This document shows positions 25,892 through 36,028 of a stretch of 64,000 nt of DNA, piece by piece; within the stretch, counting starts at the first letter, position 1, and each line of letters starts with the position of its first letter. The DNA lies in the NCBI RefSeq assembly GCF_014218275.1, contig NZ_AP023213.1:186001-250000 (forward strand), written 5' to 3'. The translations under genes and the position numbers were made by a program. Below the pieces are notes generated by a model that had not been told where the DNA came from, made no database searches, and saw only the letters and a list, made by a program, of their open reading frames with translations. The stretch comes from Citrifermentans bremense. Lineage in GTDB: Bacteria; Desulfobacterota; Desulfuromonadia; Geobacterales; Geobacteraceae.

Positions 25892-28372
25892 TTACGGCGC
25901 TGTGTCCGTTTCTGTCTGCGGCTCGGCGCCGTAGCTCGTCGGCTCGGTCCCTGCGATGAAGCATTCCTGCACCGCACCGGGGGTCCCCTCGCGTGCCAGG
26001 TGCCCTGTGTGCGGGTCGATGAGGGCGAAGGTCACGTTTCCTGGGGTGGGGAACGACCTCACCGGCAGGCCGGCAAGGGCCTGCTGCATGAACTCGGTCC
26101 AGATGGGCGCCGCCGCCTGCCCCCCCGACCCCCCGGCTCCGAGGCTCCGCTCCTGGTCGTATCCCACCCATACACCCGCCACCAGTTGCGGCACGTACCC
26201 CACGAACCAGGCGTCCTTCATGTCGTTGGTGGTCCCGGTCTTGCCGGCGACCGGCCTCCCGACCGCGCGCGCACGACCGCCGGTGCCGCTGGTGACCACG
26301 CTCTGCATCAGGTTGGTCATGATGAACGCCGTCTCCGGCGGGATCACCGGGAACGCCCCGCCGGTCGACGAAGTCAAGACCGGCTCTTCCGGCTTTTGGG
26401 GGGGCTGTTCCCCGTCGCCTTGAGGCGGGTTCCCTTCCCCCTCGCCGGCAGACGACATCCGGCGGAAAACGGGGATCTTCGGCTCCGCGGTCTCCTCGAG
26501 CACGTTACCCTCGCGGTCCAGCACCTTGGTGACGAAGTAGGGGGTGGTCCGGTAGCCGCCGGAGGCGAACACGCCATAGGCGCTGGTGAGCTCCATCGGG
26601 GTGACCGAGGAGGAGCCAAGCGCCAGGGTGAGGTTGCTCGCCATAGGCGAGGTGATGCCGATCTTCTTGGCGTAGTCGATGGCCGCTCCGACCCCGATCT
26701 GTTCCAGGATCTTCACGCTCACCACGTTGATCGACTCGGTGAGCGCCTCGCGCATGGTTACCGGTCCGCGGTAGACGTTGTCGTAGTTCTTTGGCTTCCA
26801 GGCCTTCTCCGCGCCGCTTTCGTACTCGACCTGGGAGTCGTCGATGACGCTTGCCGTCGTCATGCCGTTGTCGAGGGCCGCAGCGTAGATGATCGGCTTG
26901 AACGCCGAACCCGGGTTTCTTTTCGCCTGCATGGCGCGGTTGAACTGGCTCTTCTTGAAGTCGTACCCACCTACCATGGCGCGCACCCCTCCGGTCAAGG
27001 GATCTAGGGCGATCAGGGCTGCCTGCGCCTCGGGGACCTGGTCCAGCGCGAACACCGCGCCGGTCTTGTTCTGGTCCGGGACCTTCACCTGCAGCTCCAG
27101 GACGGCGCCAAGGCCAATGGCGCGCTTTGCCTCGGGCTTGCCGAACCGGGGGATGAGCTCCAGCTTCCCGGCCCACTCCATGTTCTTCCTCGGGACGGTG
27201 CCGGTCCGCTCTCCCACCTGCACGGTGAGCTCACGTTTCTCAGGGTCGACGCCGGTCACCACCCCCTGGTAGATGCTCCCCTCCTTCAGGGAGAGGTCGT
27301 CGATCTCGTCCTCGACCTTCTTGCAGAAAGGCTCCACCTCGGCTTCCTGGAGGTACTTCGCGGCGCCCCGGAACCCCTGGCGCTTGTCCACCGCCTTGAG
27401 GCCGTTTACGACCGCGGTATAGGCGGCCTTCTGCATCTGGGCGTTCATCGTCGTGTAAATCTTGAGTCCGTCCTTGTAGAGCCGCTCCTCGCCGTACTTT
27501 TGCACCAGCTGCTGCCGCACCTGCTCCAGGAAATAGGCCGACTGCTCCGCGTTCACCTTCTTGAGCGGCTGGATCACGATGGGTGTCGCCTTCGCGTACT
27601 GCGCCTCGGCCTGGGTGATGTAACCCTCCTTCACCATCCGCTCCAGCACGTAGGCCTGACGCTCCTTGGCCCGGTCCAGGTGCTTGATGGGGGAGTAGCT
27701 GTTGGGGGCCTTGGGGAGCCCGGCCAGCATCGCCATTTCGGCGAGGTTCAGGTTCTCCACTTCCTTGCCGAAGTAGGTCTCGGCGGCAAGCTGCACGCCG
27801 TAGGCGCCCGCGCCCAGGTAGATCTGGTTCAGGTAGATGTAGAGGATCTCGTCCTTGGAGAGCCGCTCCTCCATCCGGGTGGCGAGGATGGCCTCTTTGA
27901 GCTTTCTGGAGAACTTCTTTTCCGGGGTGAGCAGCATGGACTTGGCGACCTGCTGCGTGATGGTGGAGGCCCCCTCCTTCTTCCGCATGGAGATCAGGTT
28001 CTTGAAAGCGGCCCTGGCGATCCCGAGATAGTCGATCCCCTTGTGCTGGTAGAAGTTGGAATCCTCGGCGGAGACGAAGGCCTGGATCAGCCGCTTGGGC
28101 ATCTTGTCGACCGGGACCACGGTGCGCCGTTCCAGGTAGAACTCGCCGACGAGGGTGCCGTCGGCGCCGTAGACCTGGGAAAGGATCGGCGGGCGGTAGT
28201 CGGCCAGGCGGTCGACCTTGGGAAGCGCCCCCAAAAGGTAGAAGAAATAGCCGGCGAAGGCCAGGAGCACGATGGTGGATACTGCCGCGAACGTCGCGAG
28301 GACGACCTTCCCTCCCGAACGCCGCTTGAGCCTCCGGTTTTGCTGCCGGGACTGCGCCTTATAGGTTTCCAT
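25892..28372 (-). CDS. mrcA: Class A penicillin-binding protein 1A
   Basis: Bifunctional peptidoglycan glycosyltransferase/transpeptidase, 826 residues, anchored by one N-terminal membrane helix (about 23-48) after a basic cytoplasmic tail. Glycosyltransferase motifs: AEDSNFYQHKGID, GASTITQQVAK and RKLKEAILA. An OB-like insert follows, then transpeptidase motifs SAFK (active-site Ser), SIN and KTGTT. The C-terminus is a Pro/Glu-rich loop plus KTG domain and an 80-residue tail. The start METYKAQ is chosen by homology; 107 residues of open frame upstream look non-coding. Single-gene unit. Confidence 0.95.
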   Translation of the reverse strand: METYKAQSRQQNRRLKRRSGGKVVLATFAAVSTIVLLAFAGYFFYLLGALPKVDRLADYRPPILSQVYGADGTLVGEFYLERRTVVPVDKMPKRLIQAFVSAEDSNFYQHKGIDYLGIARAAFKNLISMRKKEGASTITQQVAKSMLLTPEKKFSRKLKEAILATRMEERLSKDEILYIYLNQIYLGAGAYGVQLAAETYFGKEVENLNLAEMAMLAGLPKAPNSYSPIKHLDRAKERQAYVLERMVKEGYITQAEAQYAKATPIVIQPLKKVNAEQSAYFLEQVRQQLVQKYGEERLYKDGLKIYTTMNAQMQKAAYTAVVNGLKAVDKRQGFRGAAKYLQEAEVEPFCKKVEDEIDDLSLKEGSIYQGVVTGVDPEKRELTVQVGERTGTVPRKNMEWAGKLELIPRFGKPEAKRAIGLGAVLELQVKVPDQNKTGAVFALDQVPEAQAALIALDPLTGGVRAMVGGYDFKKSQFNRAMQAKRNPGSAFKPIIYAAALDNGMTTASVIDDSQVEYESGAEKAWKPKNYDNVYRGPVTMREALTESINVVSVKILEQIGVGAAIDYAKKIGITSPMASNLTLALGSSSVTPMELTSAYGVFASGGYRTTPYFVTKVLDREGNVLEETAEPKIPVFRRMSSAGEGEGNPPQGDGEQPPQKPEEPVLTSSTGGAFPVIPPETAFIMTNLMQSVVTSGTGGRARAVGRPVAGKTGTTNDMKDAWFVGYVPQLVAGVWVGYDQERSLGAGGSGGQAAAPIWTEFMQQALAGLPVRSFPTPGNVTFALIDPHTGHLAREGTPGAVQECFIAGTEPTSYGAEPQTETDTAP

Positions 28373-28798
28373 AGGTGTTGTCTTTCTCCAGTGGTCGGAT
28401 GCGCCCGGCAAAGGCGGGGCGTGGCGCCCTAGAAGGTTCGGTGCGGCGGGGAAGCTTAAGCTTCTAAGGCGGTGCATCTGGATGTGCAGGGCAGGGGGGA
28501 ACCGATGCCAGAGCGAGATTATCCTAGAACCATCTACTAATTCAAGGTTATTGTGCACGGCACCCGTTCCCTGCCGGGGGCGGCGGCCCGGCGCCCGGCT
28601 AAGGATGAAATATCTATAAAGTTTTCCCGGCAATGCCCGATTGACTCCCTGTCGAGGCAGTTCCTGGAAGACCGGCTCAGTAACGTGCCGCAAAGCCGGG
28701 GGGAGGGCGGGGATAGCGTATACAGGTTTATTGCGGGCCAGAAAAGGTGCTAAGATGACGCGCTACAGCTGGCAACCTGCGACGGATGACGAGGTGAA
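28373..28798. other. Divergent intergenic region between PBP1A and the CitG-like gene
   Basis: 426 bases with no supportable gene; short open frames here lack ribosome sites. It contains a perfect 14-bp palindrome GAAGCTTAAGCTTC (28451-28464) and an AT-rich patch near 28605-28625. It must hold the promoters for both divergent genes, but no confident boxes were found. Confidence 0.5.
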
Positions 28799-29602
28799 AT
28801 GCGTAACTATCTGGAAAAGCTGGCCCACAACCTGGTGCGTGGCGCCTTCATGGAGCTCTACCTGACCCCGAAGCCGGGGCTCGTGGACCTTGCCGACAGC
28901 GGACCGCTCCGCGGCCTGGACCTGCGGAGCATGGAGGAGTCGCTCAAGATCGTGGCACTGTACCTGCTCGACCTGAGCCAGGCTGTCGCCGATGGCGCCG
29001 ACCTGGCCGAACAGGTCCGGCTCGGTGCAGCGGCGGAGCGGGCGGTGCACCGGGCCATCGGGAGTAGCTGCCACAAGGGGTACATCTTTCTCGGCGGGCT
29101 CCTTATCTGCGCCAGCGCCTGCGCCCCAAGCCGGGACGAGACCGCCCTGCGCGCGTCCATCGCGGCACTCGCGGCCAGGTTCTTCGAGCACGGAGAGCCC
29201 GGCTCCTCCACCCGCGTGCGCAACCGCTTCCAGGGGGGCGGCATCAGGGAGGAGGCCCTCGCGGGGCTCCCCTCCCTGTTCGAACAGGCGCTCCCGGTGT
29301 TCAGGCGCGAGGTCGCATCCGGCAACCGCGGCAGCGCCGTATTCGCCATGCTGGGGCGCCTGATGCAGACGGTGGAGGACAGCACCACCTTGAAAAGCGG
29401 CGGCAGAAGCGGCCTTAAGACGGTTAGGGAGGACGGCAGGTACCTGGAGCGGATGGTGGCGCAGCGGGACGATTTCCTCGGCTTTCTCGCCGAGCGGAAC
29501 TCCCACTACACCAGCGCCAGGCTCACCATGGGGGGAGTGGCAGGGGTGCTCGCACTGGCCCTCGCCTGGCTCAGCCATACCGGGGAACTCGAGGCGGCCT
29601 GA
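28799..29602 (+). CDS. CitG/MdcB-like triphosphoribosyl-dephospho-CoA synthase family protein
   Basis: 267-residue all-helical protein. The opening motif TPKPGLVDLADSGPLRGLD and the block HKGYIFLGGLL match the CitG/MdcB family, which condenses dephospho-CoA with ATP to make the prosthetic-group precursor of citrate lyase or malonate decarboxylase. The usual late SPGGSADLL segment corresponds here to SARLTMGGVAGVLALALAWL and has lost its PGGS core. No citrate lyase or malonate decarboxylase genes are nearby, so it is an orphan and its substrate is uncertain. The ribosome site is GAGG 5 bases before the ATG. Confidence 0.8.
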   Translation: MRNYLEKLAHNLVRGAFMELYLTPKPGLVDLADSGPLRGLDLRSMEESLKIVALYLLDLSQAVADGADLAEQVRLGAAAERAVHRAIGSSCHKGYIFLGGLLICASACAPSRDETALRASIAALAARFFEHGEPGSSTRVRNRFQGGGIREEALAGLPSLFEQALPVFRREVASGNRGSAVFAMLGRLMQTVEDSTTLKSGGRSGLKTVREDGRYLERMVAQRDDFLGFLAERNSHYTSARLTMGGVAGVLALALAWLSHTGELEAA

Positions 29603-29753
29603 GGTTACCGTTTACTTGACCGTTTACGCATGCTAATATCACGCCGCTTGCCAGCTCTTGGGCCGTCGGCGGGGAGAGTCCTGCGGCCCGGCTCCCGGCA
29701 GAACCGTGGAACGCTCCCATACCCGCACCACCATCCAAGATAAGGGTACCTGC

Positions 29754-31472
29754 ATGTCATTTGACGGCGATTTAGAGCACCTGCCCATAGTCGACGTGAT
29801 CCAACTGCTGCACGCGACCGGCAAATCCGGCACCTTGACCCTGAAAAGCGCCAAGGGCGAAAGCCAGCTGGTCTTCCTGGACGGGTTCGTGGTGAGCGCG
29901 AACCACGTGAACAACAGCGTACGGATCGGACAGATCATGCTCGGCATGGGGCTGATCACCAAAGAGAACCTCGACCTGGCGCTCAAGGAGCAGCGATCGG
30001 CCGGCCCCCAGCGCAAGCCCATCATCCAGACCCTCATCGAAGGTGGCATGGTCAAGACTTCGGACGCCTACAAGGGGCTGGAGGCGCTGATCGAGATGAC
30101 CATCGTCGAGGTGCTCACCTGGACCAGGGGCACCTTCTCCCTCGACGTAACCAAATCAATAGTTTCCGACGATTACCGCTACTTCCCCGAAAAGGTCAAA
30201 CAGGAGATCCACCTCAACACCCAGAACCTGCTGATGGACGCCCTGCGCATCTACGACGAAAGAAAGCGCGACGGCACCCTCACCCCGGAAGCGATGTTCG
30301 GCACGGCCGAGCCCTCGTTGGCGGAAGCGCCGACCGGCGCCGGCGAGATATCCGCGGCCGACCTGGGGCTGGAAGAGCTGGACGAGCTGGAAAGGCGCAT
30401 CCCCCAGCACTTCGCCCCGCTGACCCAGGAGCTTCCGGACACGCCCGCAAGCCGGCTCCGGGACGAGCTTTCCGGGATCTCCGCCGAGGAACAGCAGAAG
30501 CTTCTCCGCTACCTGGAGCAACTGGCGTCGCGGCCGGAGAAGGGCGGCGCAACCGGGGTGGTGCTCTACACCGGCGACAAGGTGCTGCGCGAATGTGTGG
30601 GTGCTGTCTGCGGTGCGAGCTTTCTCTGCGCTACCGACGATCCGTCGCAGGTTGACGCCGTCTTGGACCAGGCCCTTTCCAGGCAGCGGCTACCCTTGCT
30701 GCTGGTCGATGCCGGCGACTCCAGGGAGCGCGGCGAGGGGGCGGATTTTCTAGCCCTGTTGCAGCAAAGACGAGGGCGCTACCCCGATCTCCCTGTCGTC
30801 GTTCTCGCTTCCCCTGGTGATTACGGGCTCTTCGCCCGGGTGCTGGAAGCCGGCGCTAGCGCCTTTTTGCCCCGCGCCACCAGGAAGGAGCGCCCCGAAA
30901 GCTTCATCGCGGACACCGTCGAGAGCTGCCGGACGCTCGCCGCCTACCTGGAAAAGCGCGTCGAGGAGCCCGGGCCCGCGCTTTTGCCCAGGTTCAGGAG
31001 CAGCTTCCTGGACCTCTCGGAGCAGCGCGACCCGCCGGAGGTCACCTTCTCGCTCTTGCAGGCCGCCTGCGGCTTTTTCCAGCGGGGGGTCACCCTCGTG
31101 GTGGTGCGCTCCGAGCTGATAGCGGAACGCGCCATCGGGACGAGCGACACGGGCGCCGTCACCTCGGTGAAACTGCGCATCCCGACCGGGGAGCCCAGCC
31201 TGTACCAGAGGGCTCTGGAGGGCGAGATCTATTACGGCGACGCCGACCGCGCGGTGCGCGAGACCATTTTTCCGGCCATCGGCGCTCCCGCCAGCAGCAG
31301 GATCCTGCTGCTTCCGGTCAGAAGCTTCGGCAGGGTGATCGCCGTCATCTACGCCGACTTCGGTTCCAGCGCCGGGGCGGACCCGCAGTTGCAACTGCTC
31401 GAGATTCTCTCGCTGCACGCAGGGCTCATCATAGACAACGTGCTGTACCGTAAAAGGTGCGCGCAAAAATAA
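29754..31472 (+). CDS. DUF4388 (PATAN) protein with MshEN-like insert, receiver-like and GAF-like domains
   Basis: 572 residues, cytoplasmic. Residues 3-130 form a DUF4388/PATAN domain (FDGDLEHLPIVDVIQLLHAT ... EVLTWTRGTF). Inside it, Arg57-Gln80 is a 24-residue motif beginning RIGQIMLGMGLI that matches the MshEN c-di-GMP-binding repeat, followed by a weaker second repeat after residue 87. Residues about 290-400 look like a degenerate receiver domain (LPVVVLASPGDYGLFARVLE), and about 430-570 like a GAF domain. AAGGG precedes the start. pilT begins 44 bases downstream, so the pair is probably an operon for control of pilus retraction (inference). Confidence 0.83.
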   Translation: MSFDGDLEHLPIVDVIQLLHATGKSGTLTLKSAKGESQLVFLDGFVVSANHVNNSVRIGQIMLGMGLITKENLDLALKEQRSAGPQRKPIIQTLIEGGMVKTSDAYKGLEALIEMTIVEVLTWTRGTFSLDVTKSIVSDDYRYFPEKVKQEIHLNTQNLLMDALRIYDERKRDGTLTPEAMFGTAEPSLAEAPTGAGEISAADLGLEELDELERRIPQHFAPLTQELPDTPASRLRDELSGISAEEQQKLLRYLEQLASRPEKGGATGVVLYTGDKVLRECVGAVCGASFLCATDDPSQVDAVLDQALSRQRLPLLLVDAGDSRERGEGADFLALLQQRRGRYPDLPVVVLASPGDYGLFARVLEAGASAFLPRATRKERPESFIADTVESCRTLAAYLEKRVEEPGPALLPRFRSSFLDLSEQRDPPEVTFSLLQAACGFFQRGVTLVVVRSELIAERAIGTSDTGAVTSVKLRIPTGEPSLYQRALEGEIYYGDADRAVRETIFPAIGAPASSRILLLPVRSFGRVIAVIYADFGSSAGADPQLQLLEILSLHAGLIIDNVLYRKRCAQK

Positions 31473-31516
31473 GCAGCAAGCTTCGCTGTCATTACATTCA
31501 AGCTACAGGGGGGGGC

Positions 31517-32587
31517 ATGGATTCCAAGATCTTCGTCCAGATTCTTGAAATAGCCTTCAACAAGAAGGTTTCAGACGTGCATTTCGAGGTGGACAATCCC
31601 CCGTTTTTCCGCGGCAAGGGGCAGATCATCCGCTCCAAGCTGCCGAGCCTCACCTCCGATGACACCGAGTTCATCGCCTCGCAGATCATGGCGCATCACA
31701 ACCGCCGCTGGGAGGTCGACCAGAAGGAATTCGACACCTCCTTCTCCCTGCCAAGCGGCGCCCGTTTCCGCGTCAGCATCTTCAAGCAGCGCGGGAACTT
31801 CGGCATCATCATGAGGGTCATCCCCGCGAACATCGGCACCTTCGAGGAACTCAGGCTCCCGTCGGTGCTGGGCGAGGTAGCCAAGGCGCCCAACGGCCTC
31901 ATCCTGGTCACCGGTCCCACCGGCAACGGCAAATCGACCACCCTCGCCTCGATACTGCGCTACATCAACGAGAACCTCGCCTACAACTGCATCACCATCG
32001 AGGACCCGATCGAATTCCTGTTCAAGTCCGAGAAGAGCTGCATCATCCAGCGCGAGGTGGGGATAGACACCGACAGCTTCAGTTCCGCGGTGAAGGCCGC
32101 GCTGCGCATGGACCCGGACCTGATCATGGTCGGCGAGATGCGCGACACCGCCACCATCGAATCCTGCCTCATGGCCGCCGAGACGGGGCACCTGGTTCTC
32201 TCCACCCTGCACACCCAGGGGGCGGTCTCCACCATCAACAGGATCGTGGGGCACTTCCCCCCGGATGCCCAGGAGATCGTGCGCCAAAGGCTTGCTGACA
32301 TACTGGTCGCCACCATCTCGATACGCCTGGTGATGAACAAGACCGGAGAGGCTATCCTGCCGGTCCTTGAGATCATGCGCGCCACCACCACCATCCAGAG
32401 CTGCATCAGGGAAGGGAGGCTGGACGAGATCGAGGCGCACATGGAAAACGGCCGCAGCCAGTACCAGATGCAGACCTTCGACCAACACCTGATCCAGTTG
32501 CACGAGCAGGAGCAGATCACCATGGAGGACGCCAAGCGGCTCTCCCACTCCATGGATCTGGAGCGGAAACTGCTGTTCACCAACTAG
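31517..32587 (+). CDS. pilT: PilT-family type IV pilus retraction ATPase (divergent)
   Basis: 356-residue cytoplasmic hexameric ATPase of the PilT group. Walker A GPTGNGKST, Asp box TIEDPIEF, Walker B DPDLIMVGEMRD and His box GHLVLSTLHT are all present. The N-terminal domain (MDSKIFVQILEIAFNKKVSD) diverges from canonical PilT. The retraction motif AIRNLIRE appears as TIQSCIRE, keeping four of eight positions. Geobacter genomes carry several PilT paralogues, and this is probably an accessory one. It follows the DUF4388 gene and ends in a strong terminator. Confidence 0.9.
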   Translation: MDSKIFVQILEIAFNKKVSDVHFEVDNPPFFRGKGQIIRSKLPSLTSDDTEFIASQIMAHHNRRWEVDQKEFDTSFSLPSGARFRVSIFKQRGNFGIIMRVIPANIGTFEELRLPSVLGEVAKAPNGLILVTGPTGNGKSTTLASILRYINENLAYNCITIEDPIEFLFKSEKSCIIQREVGIDTDSFSSAVKAALRMDPDLIMVGEMRDTATIESCLMAAETGHLVLSTLHTQGAVSTINRIVGHFPPDAQEIVRQRLADILVATISIRLVMNKTGEAILPVLEIMRATTTIQSCIREGRLDEIEAHMENGRSQYQMQTFDQHLIQLHEQEQITMEDAKRLSHSMDLERKLLFTN

Positions 32588-32606
32588 CCTCCCCTTTAGC
32601 CGCATG

Positions 32607-32645
32607 AAAAGGGGGTGCCGCTTTTTGCGGCACCCCCCTTTTTTT
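32607..32645 (+). terminator. Intrinsic terminator after pilT
   Basis: AAAAGGGGGTGCCG, loop CTTTTTG, CGGCACCCCCC, then seven or more Ts, 20 bases beyond the stop. Confidence 0.92.
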
Positions 32646-34309
<1,664 letters not shown>

Positions 34310-34331
34310 TACCGCACTTCAACACCGCTTC

Positions 34332-34371
34332 AAAAAAGAAGGCCCGACAGAGATGTCGGGCCTTCTTTTTT
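34332..34371. terminator. Bidirectional terminator between gdhA and the DUF480 gene
   Basis: AAAAAAGAAGGCCCGACA, short loop, TGTCGGGCCTTCTTTTTT: a perfect stem with As on one side and Ts on the other. It serves the converging genes on both strands. Confidence 0.93.
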
Positions 34372-34404
34372 GCCTTTTCGCCAGGCTGGAGCTTCCGGGG
34401 GGGC

Positions 34405-35091
34405 TCAGGCGAATGCGTCCATCATCTCCTGCACCTCCCGGTGCAGTGCGGCGATCTCCTGCCGCAGGGAGCCAATTCCCTCCTCCAGCCGCTCCAGCCG
34501 CTCGTTTCCCGCAGCGGGGCTTGCGGTAGTCGCTCTAGGACGGACCGCGGCCGCAGGCTCCTTCTCCTCCGGCGCTTCCGGCAGGTCGGCCAGGTCAGGC
34601 ATCCCGGCAAAGAGCTGGAGGTAGCGCGGCTCTTTGCGCCCGGGCTGGCGCGGGAGCTTCGCCACCAGGGGCGGGCCGTGCTGCTGCAGCTTCAAAAGGG
34701 CCTCCTCCACCACCTCGATGTCCACGAGCGCCGTCATCCGCTCCGCCCGGCTGCGCAATTCGGCCGCCGTCTGTGCGCCGCGAAGCATCAGTTCCGCCAG
34801 CACCGCGCACTCGGCGGCTGCAAGGCCGAGTTTCTCCGCGACAGAATGGCAGTACTTGGGGACGCGCCCGCCGGTGGTGGTGAGGCGGGCGAGCCCTCGC
34901 CCTCCCAGCGCCTCCAACCCGCGCAGGAGCTCCGCCTCGGTGACCGACATCACCGGGTCGCGGTTCGATTTCTGGTTGCAGGCGGCGGCCAAGGCGTTGA
35001 GGGTCAGGGGATAGATCTCGGGAGTCGCGAGTTCCTTCTCCATGAGGCACCCCAGGATCCTGATCTCCAGCTCGCTCAGGTTCATTCTCAT
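34405..35091 (-). CDS. DUF480 (YceH-family) winged-helix protein
   Basis: 228 residues. The N-terminal part (LSELEIRILGCLMEKELATPEIYPL, here split by the tandem winged-helix turn) and KSNRDPVMSVTEAELLRGL are the DUF480/UPF0502 signature; the family has two winged-helix domains and unknown function. The C-terminal 60 residues are an Ala/Pro-rich linker and a coiled coil (RLERLEEGIGSLRQEIAAL). AAGGAG lies 8 bases before the ATG. It sits alone, converging on gdhA. Confidence 0.88.
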   Translation of the reverse strand: MRMNLSELEIRILGCLMEKELATPEIYPLTLNALAAACNQKSNRDPVMSVTEAELLRGLEALGGRGLARLTTTGGRVPKYCHSVAEKLGLAAAECAVLAELMLRGAQTAAELRSRAERMTALVDIEVVEEALLKLQQHGPPLVAKLPRQPGRKEPRYLQLFAGMPDLADLPEAPEEKEPAAAVRPRATTASPAAGNERLERLEEGIGSLRQEIAALHREVQEMMDAFA

Positions 35092-35299
35092 CGGCTGCTC
35101 CTTCTGCGGCGGTTGCGCTGAGCGCCGCACGACAGGGTGCGGGGGGCTTCGGCACATTAGCAGGTGACATCATCACCGGGAAAAGGTATTATTGGCCGGA
35201 TTGTGCCGGTCGCGGAACAGGCGGCGGGCAGACATCGGCAGGGAAAACCCGCCTGAGCCTCCTCCTGCAGATGACCTTACACCCCCAAAAGAGGTTCCG

Positions 35300-36019
35300 A
35301 TGACAGGTAAAGCCAAACTGCTTCTAGCGGTTGCCGCCTTGAACCTGGCGCTGGCAGCGGATGCATCCGCCTTCTGCTTCGAAGAGGCGGGCCAGCAATA
35401 CGGCATCAACCCGCAGATCCTTCGCGCCATAGCCAAGGTTGAATCCAACTTCAACCCCGCCGCCGTCAACTACAACACCAACGGTTCATATGACTTCGGG
35501 CTGATGCAGATAAACTCCATCTGGGCCCCCACCATCGGCAAGGAACGCTGGAACTCCCTGGGCGATCCGTGCAACAGCGTGAAGACGGGTGCCTGGATCC
35601 TTTCCATGTGCATGGAGAAGTATGGCTACACCTGGAAGGCCATAGGCTGCTACAACAGCCAGACCCCCGACAAGCGGGACAAGTACTCCAAGAAGGTCTT
35701 CGACCAGTTGCAGCGTGTGAAGCCGCTGAAGCAGGAAGCGGCCTATACGCCGCTGAACAGGAGGATCGAGGACCTGGTCCGGGAGAAGGTCGACGGCTGG
35801 GTCGACCACGCCGCCCAGGGAAAGGGAGAAGAGTTCACCGTCAAGGTTAAGGGAGCGATCCCGTCCCCCAAAGAGGTGCTGAAGGAGGAAACTCCGTCCC
35901 TGGCTGACTCCTCGCTGCAAAGCGCGCTCGGCAGCAGCATCCAGCAGAACTCCCTGGCCCCCCAAAGCGGCGATCCCGCCATGGAACAGGGGGACGCCGC
36001 AGCCCCCCCCATCCCGTAA
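35300..36019 (+). CDS. Exported lytic transglycosylase (SLT domain)
   Basis: Periplasmic peptidoglycan-cleaving enzyme of 239 residues. The signal peptide covers about 1-24 (ending ASA). The SLT domain shows catalytic Glu48 in IAKVESNFNP, then YDFGLMQINS. The remaining half is a Pro/Ser/Gln-rich tail without a recognised domain. AGAGG lies 5 bases before the ATG. Small SLT proteins of this type often serve pilus, secretion or conjugation machineries, but nothing next door identifies a partner. Confidence 0.92.
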   Translation: MTGKAKLLLAVAALNLALAADASAFCFEEAGQQYGINPQILRAIAKVESNFNPAAVNYNTNGSYDFGLMQINSIWAPTIGKERWNSLGDPCNSVKTGAWILSMCMEKYGYTWKAIGCYNSQTPDKRDKYSKKVFDQLQRVKPLKQEAAYTPLNRRIEDLVREKVDGWVDHAAQGKGEEFTVKVKGAIPSPKEVLKEETPSLADSSLQSALGSSIQQNSLAPQSGDPAMEQGDAAAPPIP

Positions 36020-36028
36020 CTCACCCTT

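Noticed and set aside
25741-25977. Small minus-strand frame (78 codons) near the PBP1A 3' end
   Set aside because: It overlaps the end of the PBP1A gene in another frame, has no ribosome site and a Arg/Ser-rich translation.
28553-28865. Short plus-strand frames upstream of the CitG-like gene
   Set aside because: No ribosome site; they overlap the CitG-like start in a different frame and show no recognisable protein.
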